DNA of 51,978 bases from Cryptosporangium minutisporangium (GTDB lineage Bacteria; Actinomycetota; Actinomycetes; Mycobacteriales; Cryptosporangiaceae), in contig NZ_BAAAYN010000050.1 in assembly GCF_039536245.1 (NCBI RefSeq), positions 150 through 52,127 of the forward strand. Direction: 5' to 3'. The notes below the pieces were generated by a model, which saw only the letters and a program-made list of their open reading frames with translations, did not search any database and was not told the origin of the DNA. The translations under genes and the position numbers were made by a program. Positions 31,070-40,250 of the stretch are shown here, one piece after another (positions within the stretch are counted from its first letter, which is position 1; every line of letters begins with the position of its first letter).

Positions 31070-31831
31070 TCACCGCGCCGTCGGCGCCTCGGCCGGCGTC
31101 GCGCTCCGCACGAGCAAGGCCCCGATCACCACCCCGGCCGCGACGCCCAAACTGACGCGGATCACCGCGCCGGCGACGAACGACCCGGCGCCGAGGCCCC
31201 AGAGCACGCCGACGAGCCCACCGACTCCTACCGCGGCCCAGAAGCGCCCGACGGCGGCCCGCGGCGCGGTGCCGGTGCTCTGCACGTCCGGCAGCGTCCG
31301 CAGCACCAGGCCCAGCAGAACGAGGCCGAGCACGAGCCCGAGCACGGTGCTGCCGCGCTGCGCCAGCTTCGCGCCGGTGAACGTGGCGCCGAGGATCTCG
31401 TGCGAGTCGCGGAGCCACGGCACCGTCCGTGCGCCCCAGCGACCGGCGTGGGTGAACGAGTCCCAGCCGACGTGCGTCAGCGCCCCGAAGAGGGCACTGA
31501 CGCCGGTGAGGACGAGCGGTGGACGCCGCGCGCCGATCGCCCGCAGCCGCCGCAACGGCAGCCCGAGCGGCTCGGGAAGACAGTCGGCGACCGCCGGTGC
31601 GAGCCGACGGGTGACGACCGCCGCGACCGCCGCCGCCGGTACGGCCAGGAGCAGCAGACCGGCCGGCGCGTGCGCGTCGACGGCGAACCGGGAGCCCACC
31701 AGCACGTAGGCCCAGTCGGGCGCCATCGAACCCAGCGCCAGCGCCGTGCCGTCGAACCACCGGGGGCGCCCCAGTTTGAGGGCGAACGCGGGCACCTGGT
31801 AGGCGAGGTAGGTCAGCGGCACGGACGTCAT
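31070..31831 (-). CDS. DUF4184 family membrane protein
   Basis: This 253-residue membrane protein has about six spans. The signature GSMAPDWAYVL near residues 34-44 and the HVGWDSFTHAGRWG segment near 119-132 are hallmarks of DUF4184, a relative of metal-dependent YdjM-like hydrolases that keep His/Asp residues near membrane faces. Its function is unknown. It is convergent with the TetR gene with 5 bp between the stops, and the small hypothetical gene lies 38 bp upstream on the same strand. Confidence 0.85.
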   Translation of the reverse strand: MTSVPLTYLAYQVPAFALKLGRPRWFDGTALALGSMAPDWAYVLVGSRFAVDAHAPAGLLLLAVPAAAVAAVVTRRLAPAVADCLPEPLGLPLRRLRAIGARRPPLVLTGVSALFGALTHVGWDSFTHAGRWGARTVPWLRDSHEILGATFTGAKLAQRGSTVLGLVLGLVLLGLVLRTLPDVQSTGTAPRAAVGRFWAAVGVGGLVGVLWGLGAGSFVAGAVIRVSLGVAAGVVIGALLVRSATPAEAPTAR

Positions 31832-31869
31832 GATGCGACAGCGCCGCCACTGCCTCGCGTGCTACCGGA

Positions 31870-32160
31870 TCAGCGCTGCTCGACGTGGATCCGCACGCCG
31901 CCGGTCTCGTCGACCAATCCCCTCTCGGTGGCGTGCGCCATCATCGTGTCGAAACCCGACCGCCAGCCGATCTCGGTCACGACCGGACCGGCGAGGTCGA
32001 CGAGCGTCTGCGCGGGCACCACGAGGTGGTCCCGGTCGATCCAGGTCCCGACCGTAGCGGCGGCGGCTTCGCCGTCCGGCCCTTCGAGGATCAGCGAGAG
32101 CGTGGTGAAGTCGCGCGCAGCGTCGAGGATGACGCCTTGCGCCGAGGCACGGAGGAGCAC
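31870..32160 (-). CDS. Small hypothetical protein
   Basis: This 96-residue acidic protein is one I do not recognise. The GTG at 32160 was chosen because GAGAGGA lies about nine bases upstream. Its pattern of short hydrophobic strands (FTTLSLILEG, AATVGTWIDRDHLVVPAQTLVDLAG) and a C-terminal helix-strand (FDTMMAHATERG, then GGVRIHVEQR) looks like a compact alpha/beta domain. No membrane span or Cys motif is seen. An overlapping frame (31862-32194) is poor in composition and rejected. Confidence 0.6.
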   Translation of the reverse strand: MLLRASAQGVILDAARDFTTLSLILEGPDGEAAAATVGTWIDRDHLVVPAQTLVDLAGPVVTEIGWRSGFDTMMAHATERGLVDETGGVRIHVEQR

Positions 32161-32246
32161 GGGGTTTGGTCCTCTCGAATCCGACAAGTGACATAACGGT
32201 TCGAGAAGTATGACAGTAAGAAGAACGCCCGGTTCGGTGGAACGGG

Positions 32247-34364
32247 TCAGTACTTGCAGCGCAGCACCGCGACGCTGTGCGCGCCGAGCTCGAGCTCTCC
32301 CCCGGCCTTCAGGTCCGCCGCGACGTCCGGCGCCGCGAGCAGCAGCGGGTCGGCGGTGTCCACGACGATCTCCCACGCACGCCCGTACGCACCGCCGGGC
32401 AGCCGGCACGGCGTCGTCTCCGCCGACGGGTTGAACAGCAGCAGGAACGAGTCGTCGGTGATCGGCTCGCCGAGCGGGTCCGATTCGTGGATGCCGTTTC
32501 CGTTGAGGAACACGACGATCGCCCTGGTCCCGTCCGCACTCCAGTCCGCCGAGGTCATCGGCTCGCCGTCCGGGCGCAGCCAGGCGATGTCCGCGATCCC
32601 TCCGTCGCCGACCGGTTCGCCGAGGAAGAACCGCCGCCGCCGGAACAGCGGGTGGTCGGCGCGTAGCCGGACCAGCGCGGCGGTGAAGCGGGTCAGCACC
32701 TCGTGGTCACGGGCGGTGTCCCAGTTGACCCAGGACAGGTCGTTGTCCTGGCAGTAGACGTTGTTGTTGCCGCGCTGGGTGCGGCCGAGCTCGTCGCCGT
32801 GGGCGAGCATCGGCACGCCCTGGGAGAGCAGCAGCGTGGCCAGGAAATTGCGTTTCTGCTGCTCGCGGAGCGCAAGGATGTCGGCGTCGTCGGTCGGCCC
32901 CTCGACGCCGCCGTTCCACGAACGGTTGTGACTTTCGCCGTCGTTGTTGTCCTCGCCGTTGGCCTGGTTGTGCTTCTCGTTGTAGGAGACCAGGTCGGTG
33001 AGGGTGAACCCGTCATGGGCGACGACGAAGTTGATCGACGCGACGGGGCGGCGCCCGTCGATCTCGTAGAGGTCGGAGGAGCCGGCGAACCGGGACGCGA
33101 ACTCGCCGAGCGTTCCGGGCTCCCCGCGCCAGAAGTCCCGCACGGTGTCGCGGTACTTGCCGTTCCACTCGGTCCACAGCGGCGGGAAGCCACCGACCTG
33201 GTAGCCGCCGTCACCGACGTCCCAGGGCTCGGCGATCAGCTTGACCTGGCTGACGACCGGGTCCTGGTTGACCAGGTCGAAGAACGCCGCCAGCCGGTCG
33301 ACCTCGTGGAACTCGCGGGCGAGCGCCGAGGCCAGGTCGAACCGGAAGCCGTCGACGTGCATCTCGGTGACCCAGTACCGCAGCGAATCCATCAGCAGCC
33401 GCAGCGACTCCGGATGCTGGACGTTGAGGCTGTTCCCGGTGCCGGTCGTGTCGTAGTAGTGCTGCCGGTCGCCGTCGACGAGCCGGTAGTACGCGGCGTT
33501 GTCGATGCCGCGGAAGCTCAGCGTCGGACCCAGATGGTTGCCCTCCGCGGTGTGGTTGTAGACGACGTCGAGGATCACCTCGATGCCGGCCCGGTGCAGG
33601 GTCTTGACCATCGACTTGAACTCCTGCACCTGACCGCCGTGACCTCGGAACGAGGCGTAGCCGTTGTGCGGCGCGAAGAACCCGATCGTGTTGTAACCCC
33701 AGTAGTTCGACAACCCGCGCTCGCGCAGCCCGCTGTCGTGGACGAACTGGTGGACCGGCATCAGCTCGACCGCGGTCACGCCCAGGCGCCGGAAGTAGTC
33801 GATCATCACCGGGTGCGCCAGGCCGGAGTAGGTGCCCCGGACGTCCTCGGGGATCCGCGGGTGCTGGATCGTCATGCCCTTGACGTGGGCTTCGTAGATC
33901 ACGGACTCGTGGTACGGAATGCGTAGCGGACGGTCGTTGGCCCAGTCGAAGAATGGGTTGATCACCACCGACCGCATGGCTTTGGGCGCGGAGTCACTCG
34001 CGTTGAACGACGTCGGGTCGCCGAAGTCGTAGGAGAAGAGTTCCTGGCCCCACTCGTACTCCCCGTCGATCGCCTTGGCGTACGGGTCGAGCAGCAGCTT
34101 GTTCGGGTTGCACCGAGCACCGGCCGCCGGGTCGTACGGCCCGTGCACCCGGTAGCCGTAGCGCTGGCCGGGCACGACCCTCGGGAGGTAGCCGTGCCAG
34201 ACCAGCGCTTCCCGCTCCGGAAGATCGATCCGGGTCTCCTTGCCGGACTCGTCGAACAGGCACAGTTCGACCCGCTCCGCGACCTCGGAGAACACCGCGA
34301 AGTTCGTGCCGCCGCCGTCGTAGGAGGCACCGAGCGGATAAGGAGAGCCCGGCCACATCGTCAT
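32247..34364 (-). CDS. glgX: Glycogen debranching enzyme
   Basis: This 705-residue GH13_11 isoamylase-type enzyme hydrolyses alpha-1,6 branch points of glycogen limit dextrins. An N-terminal CBM48-like domain (YPLGASYDGGGTNFAVFSEVAERVELCLFD in pattern) is followed by the (beta/alpha)8 barrel. DVVYNHTAEG is region I, DGFRFDLASAL holds the nucleophile Asp, LIAEPWD has the acid/base Glu, and FVVAHDGFTLTDL carries the transition-state Asp. The NEKHNQANGEDNNDG segment is characteristic of GlgX. The ATG at 34364 follows TAGGAGC. No glgP, glgB or tre genes lie beside it. Confidence 0.95.
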   Translation of the reverse strand: MTMWPGSPYPLGASYDGGGTNFAVFSEVAERVELCLFDESGKETRIDLPEREALVWHGYLPRVVPGQRYGYRVHGPYDPAAGARCNPNKLLLDPYAKAIDGEYEWGQELFSYDFGDPTSFNASDSAPKAMRSVVINPFFDWANDRPLRIPYHESVIYEAHVKGMTIQHPRIPEDVRGTYSGLAHPVMIDYFRRLGVTAVELMPVHQFVHDSGLRERGLSNYWGYNTIGFFAPHNGYASFRGHGGQVQEFKSMVKTLHRAGIEVILDVVYNHTAEGNHLGPTLSFRGIDNAAYYRLVDGDRQHYYDTTGTGNSLNVQHPESLRLLMDSLRYWVTEMHVDGFRFDLASALAREFHEVDRLAAFFDLVNQDPVVSQVKLIAEPWDVGDGGYQVGGFPPLWTEWNGKYRDTVRDFWRGEPGTLGEFASRFAGSSDLYEIDGRRPVASINFVVAHDGFTLTDLVSYNEKHNQANGEDNNDGESHNRSWNGGVEGPTDDADILALREQQKRNFLATLLLSQGVPMLAHGDELGRTQRGNNNVYCQDNDLSWVNWDTARDHEVLTRFTAALVRLRADHPLFRRRRFFLGEPVGDGGIADIAWLRPDGEPMTSADWSADGTRAIVVFLNGNGIHESDPLGEPITDDSFLLLFNPSAETTPCRLPGGAYGRAWEIVVDTADPLLLAAPDVAADLKAGGELELGAHSVAVLRCKY

Positions 34365-34517
34365 CGTGCTCCTACTCGTCTCAAGAAGCGCGTGGACCGC
34401 GCCTGGGAACGGCTTCCCCACGAGACGCGCGTCAAACGACGCAGCGGGACACTTGGAAGGCCGACCCTGCCGATCCGGCGCGCGGCACACACCGACCGGA
34501 GGAAGAGGTGAGTCCGG

Positions 34518-34778
34518 CTAGCAGTCGTGCTCGAGCGCGAGGAGCGCGAGCCGAACGACGTCGAGCGAGACCGCTTGCCCGACCACTCGCCGTACTCGGT
34601 CCGGCTCCTTCGCCGCAGCGCGGTAGTCGCCGTGCCAATAGTCACCGCACGCCTTCTCGACGAGTGGCACCGCCGCTGCGACCTCAGCTTCGAGGCCGGG
34701 ATCCTCCTGAGCGGGAAGCGGACGATCCGTGCCATAGATCGCCATCCGGATAGCGCTTCCCATCTGCTCGTCGCCCAT
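34518..34778 (-). CDS. Small hypothetical protein
   Basis: This 86-residue protein has no family I recognise. It begins MGDEQMGSAIRMAIYG and is followed by acidic and helical segments (EVAAAVPLVEKACGDYWHGDYRAAAKE, ending LALLALEHDC). The ATG at 34778 has a G-rich stretch (CTGGGGGTG) seven bases upstream. Composition is compatible with a real soluble alpha-helical protein, but there is no operon context: it lies 153 bp upstream of glgX on the same strand. Confidence 0.5.
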   Translation of the reverse strand: MGDEQMGSAIRMAIYGTDRPLPAQEDPGLEAEVAAAVPLVEKACGDYWHGDYRAAAKEPDRVRRVVGQAVSLDVVRLALLALEHDC

Positions 34779-34994
34779 CAGCACCCCCAGGCCGAGTCCA
34801 TCCCCTCGCTCCACGCTAGGGAGCCACCGCGCCGGAGGCCTCTGACGCCGGTCGTCGGACACCCGCCGAGTTGGTGGCAGGACCCTGCCGTACTGCCGCC
34901 GAACCTCCCGATCCGGCCGGTGCTTAGGCTGTGCTTTTGTTTCGCCGGTCGAAAGCAGTCCGTCCGCGCCGTTCGGAAGGGATCGACACCGGCC

Positions 34995-35612
34995 GTGGGG
35001 GTTCAGGTCGCGGTGCTCGACCCGCTGCCGATGTTCCGGCGGGGGGCCGAGGCGCTGCTGTCTGCCGCCGGCTACGTCGTGGAGACGCCGGACGACGCGT
35101 TGGCGTGGGCCCGGCGCGTGCAGCGCGGCGTCGTGCTACTCACGCTCGACGGTGAGGACGCGTGGCGCCTCCTCGGCGAGGTGACTCGGCTCCACCCCAT
35201 CCGATCGGTCATTGCGGTGGTCGATGGTGGTGCTGTGCAACTCGCTCTGCGTGCGGTGCACACCGGCGCTCAGTCCGTCGTGCCTCGGCAGCTGACCGCC
35301 GAGGCGTTGACCCGCGCCGTGGACGCGGCCGTCGCGGGACAGTCCGTGCTGCCCGCCGAGGTTCTGGCCGCATTACGGGAGAGTGCCGCGCCGCGTACGT
35401 CAACAGGATCGCCGCTCAGCCGCGAGCAGGTGTCGTGGCTGAGCGAACTCGCTGACGGCACGACCGTCGCTCGCCTGGCCCGACGGGTGGGCTACTCGGA
35501 GCGAGCGATGTTCCGTCACTTGCGCGACACCTACCAGCAGCTGGGCGTCCGCGACCGGACGCAGGCAATCCTCCGCGCGCAGGAGCAGGGCTGGTTCGCC
35601 GATCCGGACTGA
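34995..35612 (+). CDS. LuxR-type regulator with degenerate receiver domain
   Basis: This 205-residue NarL-like protein has an N-terminal CheY-like fold (about 1-120) and a C-terminal LuxR helix-turn-helix (about 138-198, LSREQVSWLSELADGTTVARLARRVGYSERAMFRHLRDTYQQLGV). The receiver lacks the normal acidic pair (VLDPLPMF has one Asp), and the phospho-acceptor position after the third strand is Thr50 (VVLLTLDG) instead of Asp, so it is probably not phosphorylated. The start is GTG 34995 with AAGGGATCG upstream. It converges on the kinase-NTPase gene with only 11 bp between the stops. A link to that system is possible but unproven. Confidence 0.8.
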   Translation: MGVQVAVLDPLPMFRRGAEALLSAAGYVVETPDDALAWARRVQRGVVLLTLDGEDAWRLLGEVTRLHPIRSVIAVVDGGAVQLALRAVHTGAQSVVPRQLTAEALTRAVDAAVAGQSVLPAEVLAALRESAAPRTSTGSPLSREQVSWLSELADGTTVARLARRVGYSERAMFRHLRDTYQQLGVRDRTQAILRAQEQGWFADPD

Positions 35613-35623
35613 CCATAGCCGGA

Positions 35624-38600
35624 TCAGAACGCGGCAGCACCGCCGTTGATCGCGTCCAGCACCGGGGAGTACCTTTCCGGCTTCGCCGAGATCTGGGCGA
35701 GCCGCGTGACGAGGACACTCAGCCGCGCGTTGGTTCCCGGCGTCGGAACAGCGTTCTCGCCGCGCACTCGCCAGAACATCTCGGCCGCCTCGGCGAGCGC
35801 GGCGGGGTCACCGCCACGGCACCGCGCTAGAGCCGCGTAGTCCCACGCGGCGAGGTCCTCGGGGTCCCGCACGAGTTGCGCACCGGCTTCCTTGGAGAGC
35901 GTCTCGAACAGCTCGTCCGCCCGCGTCGCTTCGTCGTTCTCGCGCGCGAGAATCGCCTGCAAGGCGAGGACGAGAAACGCGCGGCCCGGCACTCGCAGCC
36001 GCCCGGCGCGCGTGATCTCCTGGTTGGCGGCGTCGGGTCGATCCAGATAGAGGTAGGCAAGGCACAATGTCGTACGCGCCTGCAGCGCGACCACCGGATC
36101 GCCGAGGGACCGCACCCAGTCGATCGCACGCGTCGCGTAGTCAACAGCCTTCGCTATCCTTTCGACGTCCTTCGTCGTCGCCAGGATCAGATCGGCGCGC
36201 GCATCCCAGCACTGCGCGCGCGAGGACCGGTCCGCCTGGTCGAGCGCGTAGCCCTCAGCCCGGCCGAGGTAGCTCCAGGCGGCATCGATCTCACCGAGTT
36301 CCGCCTTCCAACGGGCCGCCCGCACGGCGATGCCCACCGCTTCCGGCGGACCGGGCCAGCCCGCTTCTCGGAGGGCGCCGGCGACGGCCAGTGCCTGCTC
36401 CGCGAGGTCCACGGCCGCGCCGTACCGTCCCCACCGCCGCTCGCAGGCGGCCAGGCCGGACAGGACGGCCATCTCGCACCGGCGATCGCCGTTCTCTCGA
36501 GCGAGCAAAAGGGCCTGCTGGTACGTCTCCCAGGCGCGCTTCGTCTGCCCTTCGTCCCAGTCCATCGCCGCCTGGTTGCCGAGGATCGTTCCCTGGAACT
36601 GCCGGTACTTGGGCTCGCTGTGCCGGAGCGCGGCCGCGTACGCCGGCCGCGCGCTGTCGAAGTCACCACGGGAACCGTGGATGTCGGCGAGCGCCAGGTG
36701 GTTGGACATTTCGTGGAAGTCGTCCAGGTGCTCGACGAGCGCCAGCCGCTGGGCGAGCAGCAACTCGCGGTGGTTCCAGCCCTGCAGGTAGACCTCGTCG
36801 AGGGCGTCGACCAGGTTCTTCGCCTCCGCGAACTGTCCCAGGCGGAGGAGCAGCGAGAGTTCGGCGAAATGGATCTGGAGTCCGGGTACGTCGGTGGGGA
36901 TGGTCCGGGTGCGTCGCGCCAGGAGGACCAGGGCGGCGCGCGCGAGGTAATCGTGCAAGGAGCGCTCGCCGAACGGGAAGTCGTCCTGTGGACGGTCCCG
37001 CAGGTAATCCAGGATGTTCGCTGCGTCAGCGGGGGCCAGGTGGTATCGCCCGTCGACGTGGCGGACCACGCGGTGCTTCGTCAAGTAGTTGAGTGTTTCG
37101 CGCGTCGATCGGGCCGGCCGATCGACCAGCTTCTGCACGTCCTCGATCGGCACCGGCGTGCCGAGCGCAGCGAGTGCGCACAGCACTTGTCGACGTACGA
37201 CACGGGAGGGAGTCACCAGGTCTTCGATGAGCGTCCGATCGATCTCCTTGGTCGACAGCCCGGACAGGCGCTGCGCGACGTTGTCGGGCCAGAAGTCGAT
37301 CTCGGTGTCGGCGAGGACCAGCTGCAGCAGCGCAGTGCGACGCGGGTTGCCGCCGAGCAGAGAATGCACGGCCCGTAGCGCGGACGGCTCCAGCTCCCGG
37401 AGACCATCACCGCCCGGGGCGAGGTGTGCGACGTACTCCTCGAAGTCGGTCAAGTCGAGGCCGGCGACCTCGACACGTGCAGCCTCGCCCAGCCAGGGGG
37501 CGTCCGAGAGCGACAACAGCTCCGGCGGCCCGACTAGCAGAACCTTCACGCGTTTCGGTGTTCGATTCTCGATCACTTCGAGTGCCGCGTTCAGGCTCAC
37601 GTCGATCGTGCCACCGTCAATCAGGTGCTCGGCGGCGTCGAGAACGACGACCACGCGGGTGTCGCCTAGCGACTCGATCGCCGCCGCCAACCAGGGCAGC
37701 GGTGGCCAGTTGACCCGCGGCACGCCGGCCGTGGGGTTCTCCACGATCGCGTCGATGAGCGTCTTGATGTCCGGATGACGCCACGGGCTTGCCTCGTGCG
37801 TGACGACATGGACAGCCGCACTGCTCTCCGGCCGGAAGTTCGTGAGGACCTCATCGACGATGCGTGACTTCCCTATCCCCGCTTCTCCGGTGACGAGGAT
37901 GACGCCGGCACGTTCCTCGTCCCGGAGCGCCTCGGTGAGGAGCCGGCATTCGTCGTCCCGGCCGATCAGCTCGCCCTGAGCGTCGGCCGCCACGCGGTAC
38001 CGCACCGATGCAGGACCGGAGCGCGGAAGGAGCTCGCGGGTGAGCGCCGCGGCGAGCCGCGCGCACCATCGCTGTCCACGCGCGCCGGTCGAGTCGTACG
38101 TTGAGTGGAGCAACGCCTGCGCGAGCAGGGAGACGCGCCACTGGCGATCCCAGTACTTGCCGAGACCGTCTCTCGTGTACGGCCCGCTCAGCGCATCGAC
38201 GAGGTCGACGACGACTGGCGGCAGAAGCCTGATCTCCGGTCCGGCCCGGCGTAGCAGTTGGCCGATCAGCGCGTCGCCCGCCGCTTCGCTCATCGACCGC
38301 ACGTCCTCGACCAGGAGTGAGATCAGCAGCGTCGCCGGGTCGCGACTCAACGGCGCATCCGGTGCGAAACTCGCCAGGTCGATCAGCTGGAAGCCACTGG
38401 GGTCGGGCATGCCGTCCGGTCGGGCGGGCACGAGCACATTCCCTCCGTGCAGATCTCCGTGCGCGTACCCCACCACGTCATGATCCTTGCGCTCCGACAT
38501 GGTCGATCGCAGCGCGTGCGCGAGCGTCAGCAGAGAGGGGCGCTCCTCCGGCGCCATCCTGGACGCGAGCCCTTCGACGCGCCCTGCCCACCTGTCCGAC

Positions 38601-39142
38601 GGCACCTCGGTGTCGTCGTTGGCCGACAGTTCGACGCGCAGCAGCTCGATCGTTCCGCGAGGCTCGCCGACTTGCGGACGGCGCGGCCCCCCGTTCCACC
38701 GTTCCCAGAGGCCGGCCCGGACCTCCGCTGCTGCCGCCGCCCAGGTCGTCCGCGGCAATCCAGCGAGCGGCCGCATGTCGGTCGGGTTGGTGCCGGCCAG
38801 TGCCTGAAGCAGGAAGGAGCCGTCTCCGCACCGGATCCGGTCCAACGGCCGGACCAGGTGCTCTCGGAAGGTGCTTGCAGCATCTAGCCACGCCTGGTGG
38901 TGCCGCTGGCTCTCCCGCTGCGTGCGGGACGCTGGGCACCACTTGACAATGCACAAGCGCGGATTCTCCGCCAGGGTATCGATCTCCCGGAGGATCACCG
39001 CGGCGAGAATGGCCCTGCTGTACCCCTTCCCCTGCCACGACTCGTCGCACTTCGCCGAGAGGCTGCGCGCCTCCAAGGCCTCCCGCAGCACCGTGGCACG
39101 CGCAGCGCCGAACACCCGAACCAACCCGTCCGACGCAGTCAT
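35624..39142 (-). CDS. Kinase-like domain/STAND-type NTPase/TPR protein (candidate conflict-system sensor)
   Basis: This 1172-residue protein has three parts. Residues 1-365 resemble an APH/choline-kinase fold: a possible nucleotide loop (GKGYSRA, 38-44), a beta3 Lys in LCIVKWCP (63-70), catalytic YAHGDLHGGNVLV (226-238, with HGD and Asn) and metal Asp in FQLIDLASF (251-259). Residues 390-710 form a STAND/AAA-like ATPase with IGRDDE (393-398), Walker A GEAGIGKS (419-426) and Walker B-like VVVVLDAAEHL (497-507). A winged-helix-like region follows (about 640-710). Residues 755-1172 are alpha-helical TPR-like repeats, typical of sensor arms. The ATG at 39142 overlaps the TGA of the S-4TM gene (ATGA). 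Longer frames upstream lie over that gene and are rejected. Confidence 0.82.
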   Translation of the reverse strand: MTASDGLVRVFGAARATVLREALEARSLSAKCDESWQGKGYSRAILAAVILREIDTLAENPRLCIVKWCPASRTQRESQRHHQAWLDAASTFREHLVRPLDRIRCGDGSFLLQALAGTNPTDMRPLAGLPRTTWAAAAAEVRAGLWERWNGGPRRPQVGEPRGTIELLRVELSANDDTEVPSDRWAGRVEGLASRMAPEERPSLLTLAHALRSTMSERKDHDVVGYAHGDLHGGNVLVPARPDGMPDPSGFQLIDLASFAPDAPLSRDPATLLISLLVEDVRSMSEAAGDALIGQLLRRAGPEIRLLPPVVVDLVDALSGPYTRDGLGKYWDRQWRVSLLAQALLHSTYDSTGARGQRWCARLAAALTRELLPRSGPASVRYRVAADAQGELIGRDDECRLLTEALRDEERAGVILVTGEAGIGKSRIVDEVLTNFRPESSAAVHVVTHEASPWRHPDIKTLIDAIVENPTAGVPRVNWPPLPWLAAAIESLGDTRVVVVLDAAEHLIDGGTIDVSLNAALEVIENRTPKRVKVLLVGPPELLSLSDAPWLGEAARVEVAGLDLTDFEEYVAHLAPGGDGLRELEPSALRAVHSLLGGNPRRTALLQLVLADTEIDFWPDNVAQRLSGLSTKEIDRTLIEDLVTPSRVVRRQVLCALAALGTPVPIEDVQKLVDRPARSTRETLNYLTKHRVVRHVDGRYHLAPADAANILDYLRDRPQDDFPFGERSLHDYLARAALVLLARRTRTIPTDVPGLQIHFAELSLLLRLGQFAEAKNLVDALDEVYLQGWNHRELLLAQRLALVEHLDDFHEMSNHLALADIHGSRGDFDSARPAYAAALRHSEPKYRQFQGTILGNQAAMDWDEGQTKRAWETYQQALLLARENGDRRCEMAVLSGLAACERRWGRYGAAVDLAEQALAVAGALREAGWPGPPEAVGIAVRAARWKAELGEIDAAWSYLGRAEGYALDQADRSSRAQCWDARADLILATTKDVERIAKAVDYATRAIDWVRSLGDPVVALQARTTLCLAYLYLDRPDAANQEITRAGRLRVPGRAFLVLALQAILARENDEATRADELFETLSKEAGAQLVRDPEDLAAWDYAALARCRGGDPAALAEAAEMFWRVRGENAVPTPGTNARLSVLVTRLAQISAKPERYSPVLDAINGGAAAF

Positions 39143-40035
39143 GACGACGCCGGCTTCTGCCGCAGAACCGCCTCCAGCTCCCTCATGATCGACCCGAAGT
39201 CCTCGCGGTCCGACTCCCGGTGCCGCAGGAAGAACAGGTTCGGCACCCGCGGTACCCGGACCCGCGTCAAGAACAGGAGGGTCTGCACTTCGCGGGTGAG
39301 CTGCGGGAGCACCGCCTCCACCTCGCGGTCCCGCACGGACCGCCGGACGGACTCGCTCAGCAGCTTGAGGACCCGTTCCCGGTCTTCGGCGACCGCACGG
39401 TGCGCGCGCCACGTGTCGATCGAGAGCAACAGGACGCCCAGCGCGGGCACGTACCACCGGGTGACCATCGCGACGAGCGTCAGGCTGTTCACGACCGCCA
39501 CGATCGGACCGACAACGGCCAGTGCCGCGGCCCCGGTGAGCACGGCGTGGGCATACCGTCTGCGGAGGCGCGCCCCCCAGGCGAGGCTCTGCTGCTGGCA
39601 GGCGACCACGTCGTAGGGCGACGGCACGTCGGGGACCTCGTAGTAGTCCACGATCAGCTCGTCCGGCCCCCGGTACTGTTTGCTCAACCGGCGGACCTCG
39701 TGCGGCTGGACCGGATCCCCCGCGACCACCGCGTTCCACGTCATATCGAACAACTCGACGTCGAACATCTCCTGGAGGACCGAGGCTTTCCGGAGTTCCT
39801 GATTGCTCCAGCCCGCCAGTCCCAGGCTGTAGAGAGCCGCCCACACTCCACCGAGGACTGCGGCGAGCCCGGCGAGGGAGCTCACGAAAGCAGAGACCAG
39901 CCCGATGGCCGCGACGAGCACGGAGACGGCCAGTCGCAACAGGTCGATGTGTTGGACCCGGCGATGCGCCACCGCGCTGGCCCGAAGCAGGTCCAGCAGT
40001 CTCGGATCGTTCTGACGCTCGATGAGCGACGCCAC
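39139..40035 (-). CDS. S-4TM family putative pore-forming effector
   Basis: This 298-residue protein matches the S-4TM pattern known from nucleotide-centric conflict systems: an opening LIERQNDPRLLDLLRAS, four membrane spans in two pairs (about 33-51, 54-72, 163-183, 186-206), the FDVELFDMTWN motif (91-101) between the pairs, and CQQQSLAWGARLRRRYA (146-162) just before the third span. In known systems such proteins are predicted to perforate the membrane on activation and stop phage spread. The start is GTG 40035 with GGGGGCGAG upstream. Its stop overlaps the start of the kinase-NTPase gene by four bases, so the two are translated together. Confidence 0.82.
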   Translation of the reverse strand: MASLIERQNDPRLLDLLRASAVAHRRVQHIDLLRLAVSVLVAAIGLVSAFVSSLAGLAAVLGGVWAALYSLGLAGWSNQELRKASVLQEMFDVELFDMTWNAVVAGDPVQPHEVRRLSKQYRGPDELIVDYYEVPDVPSPYDVVACQQQSLAWGARLRRRYAHAVLTGAAALAVVGPIVAVVNSLTLVAMVTRWYVPALGVLLLSIDTWRAHRAVAEDRERVLKLLSESVRRSVRDREVEAVLPQLTREVQTLLFLTRVRVPRVPNLFFLRHRESDREDFGSIMRELEAVLRQKPASS

Positions 40036-40250
40036 TCTCGCCCCCTCGGATCCCCACAGTCCGAGTTACCCCACACACCCAGCGTAGGCGTTGCGCGGTC
40101 CGCGCCGCAGGAAAGCCCATCAATCGTCAGCGGAGGGAGCGCGGACCCAGCGCGAGCCGGTTCGCGGCAGTACAGGGCTCCTTGTCTGCGTGACGCCGAC
40201 GACGCCGCGCCCGTGTTCGCGCTTGTCCGGGGTACGTTCGGGGCGCCCGG
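40036..40250. other. Gap between amidase_2 and S-4TM genes
   Basis: This 215-bp stretch has no supported gene. A 13-bp palindrome, GCGCGG-T-CCGCGC (40093-40105), lies 58 bp upstream of the S-4TM start. On the minus strand TACGCT (40084-40089) could be a -10 element for the two-gene conflict-type operon. No clear terminator for the amidase gene was found. Confidence 0.35.

Noticed and set aside
31862-32194. Alternative 110-residue frame over the small hypothetical gene
   Set aside because: It is Arg/Ala/Pro-rich with no good ribosome site, whereas the overlapping 96-residue frame has balanced composition and a GAGAGGA site.
39143-40123. Upstream in-frame extension making the kinase-NTPase protein 1499 residues
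   Set aside because: The extra 327 residues lie over the S-4TM gene, are Arg/Gly/Pro-rich as expected of a shadow frame, and the ATG at 39142 is coupled to the S-4TM stop.
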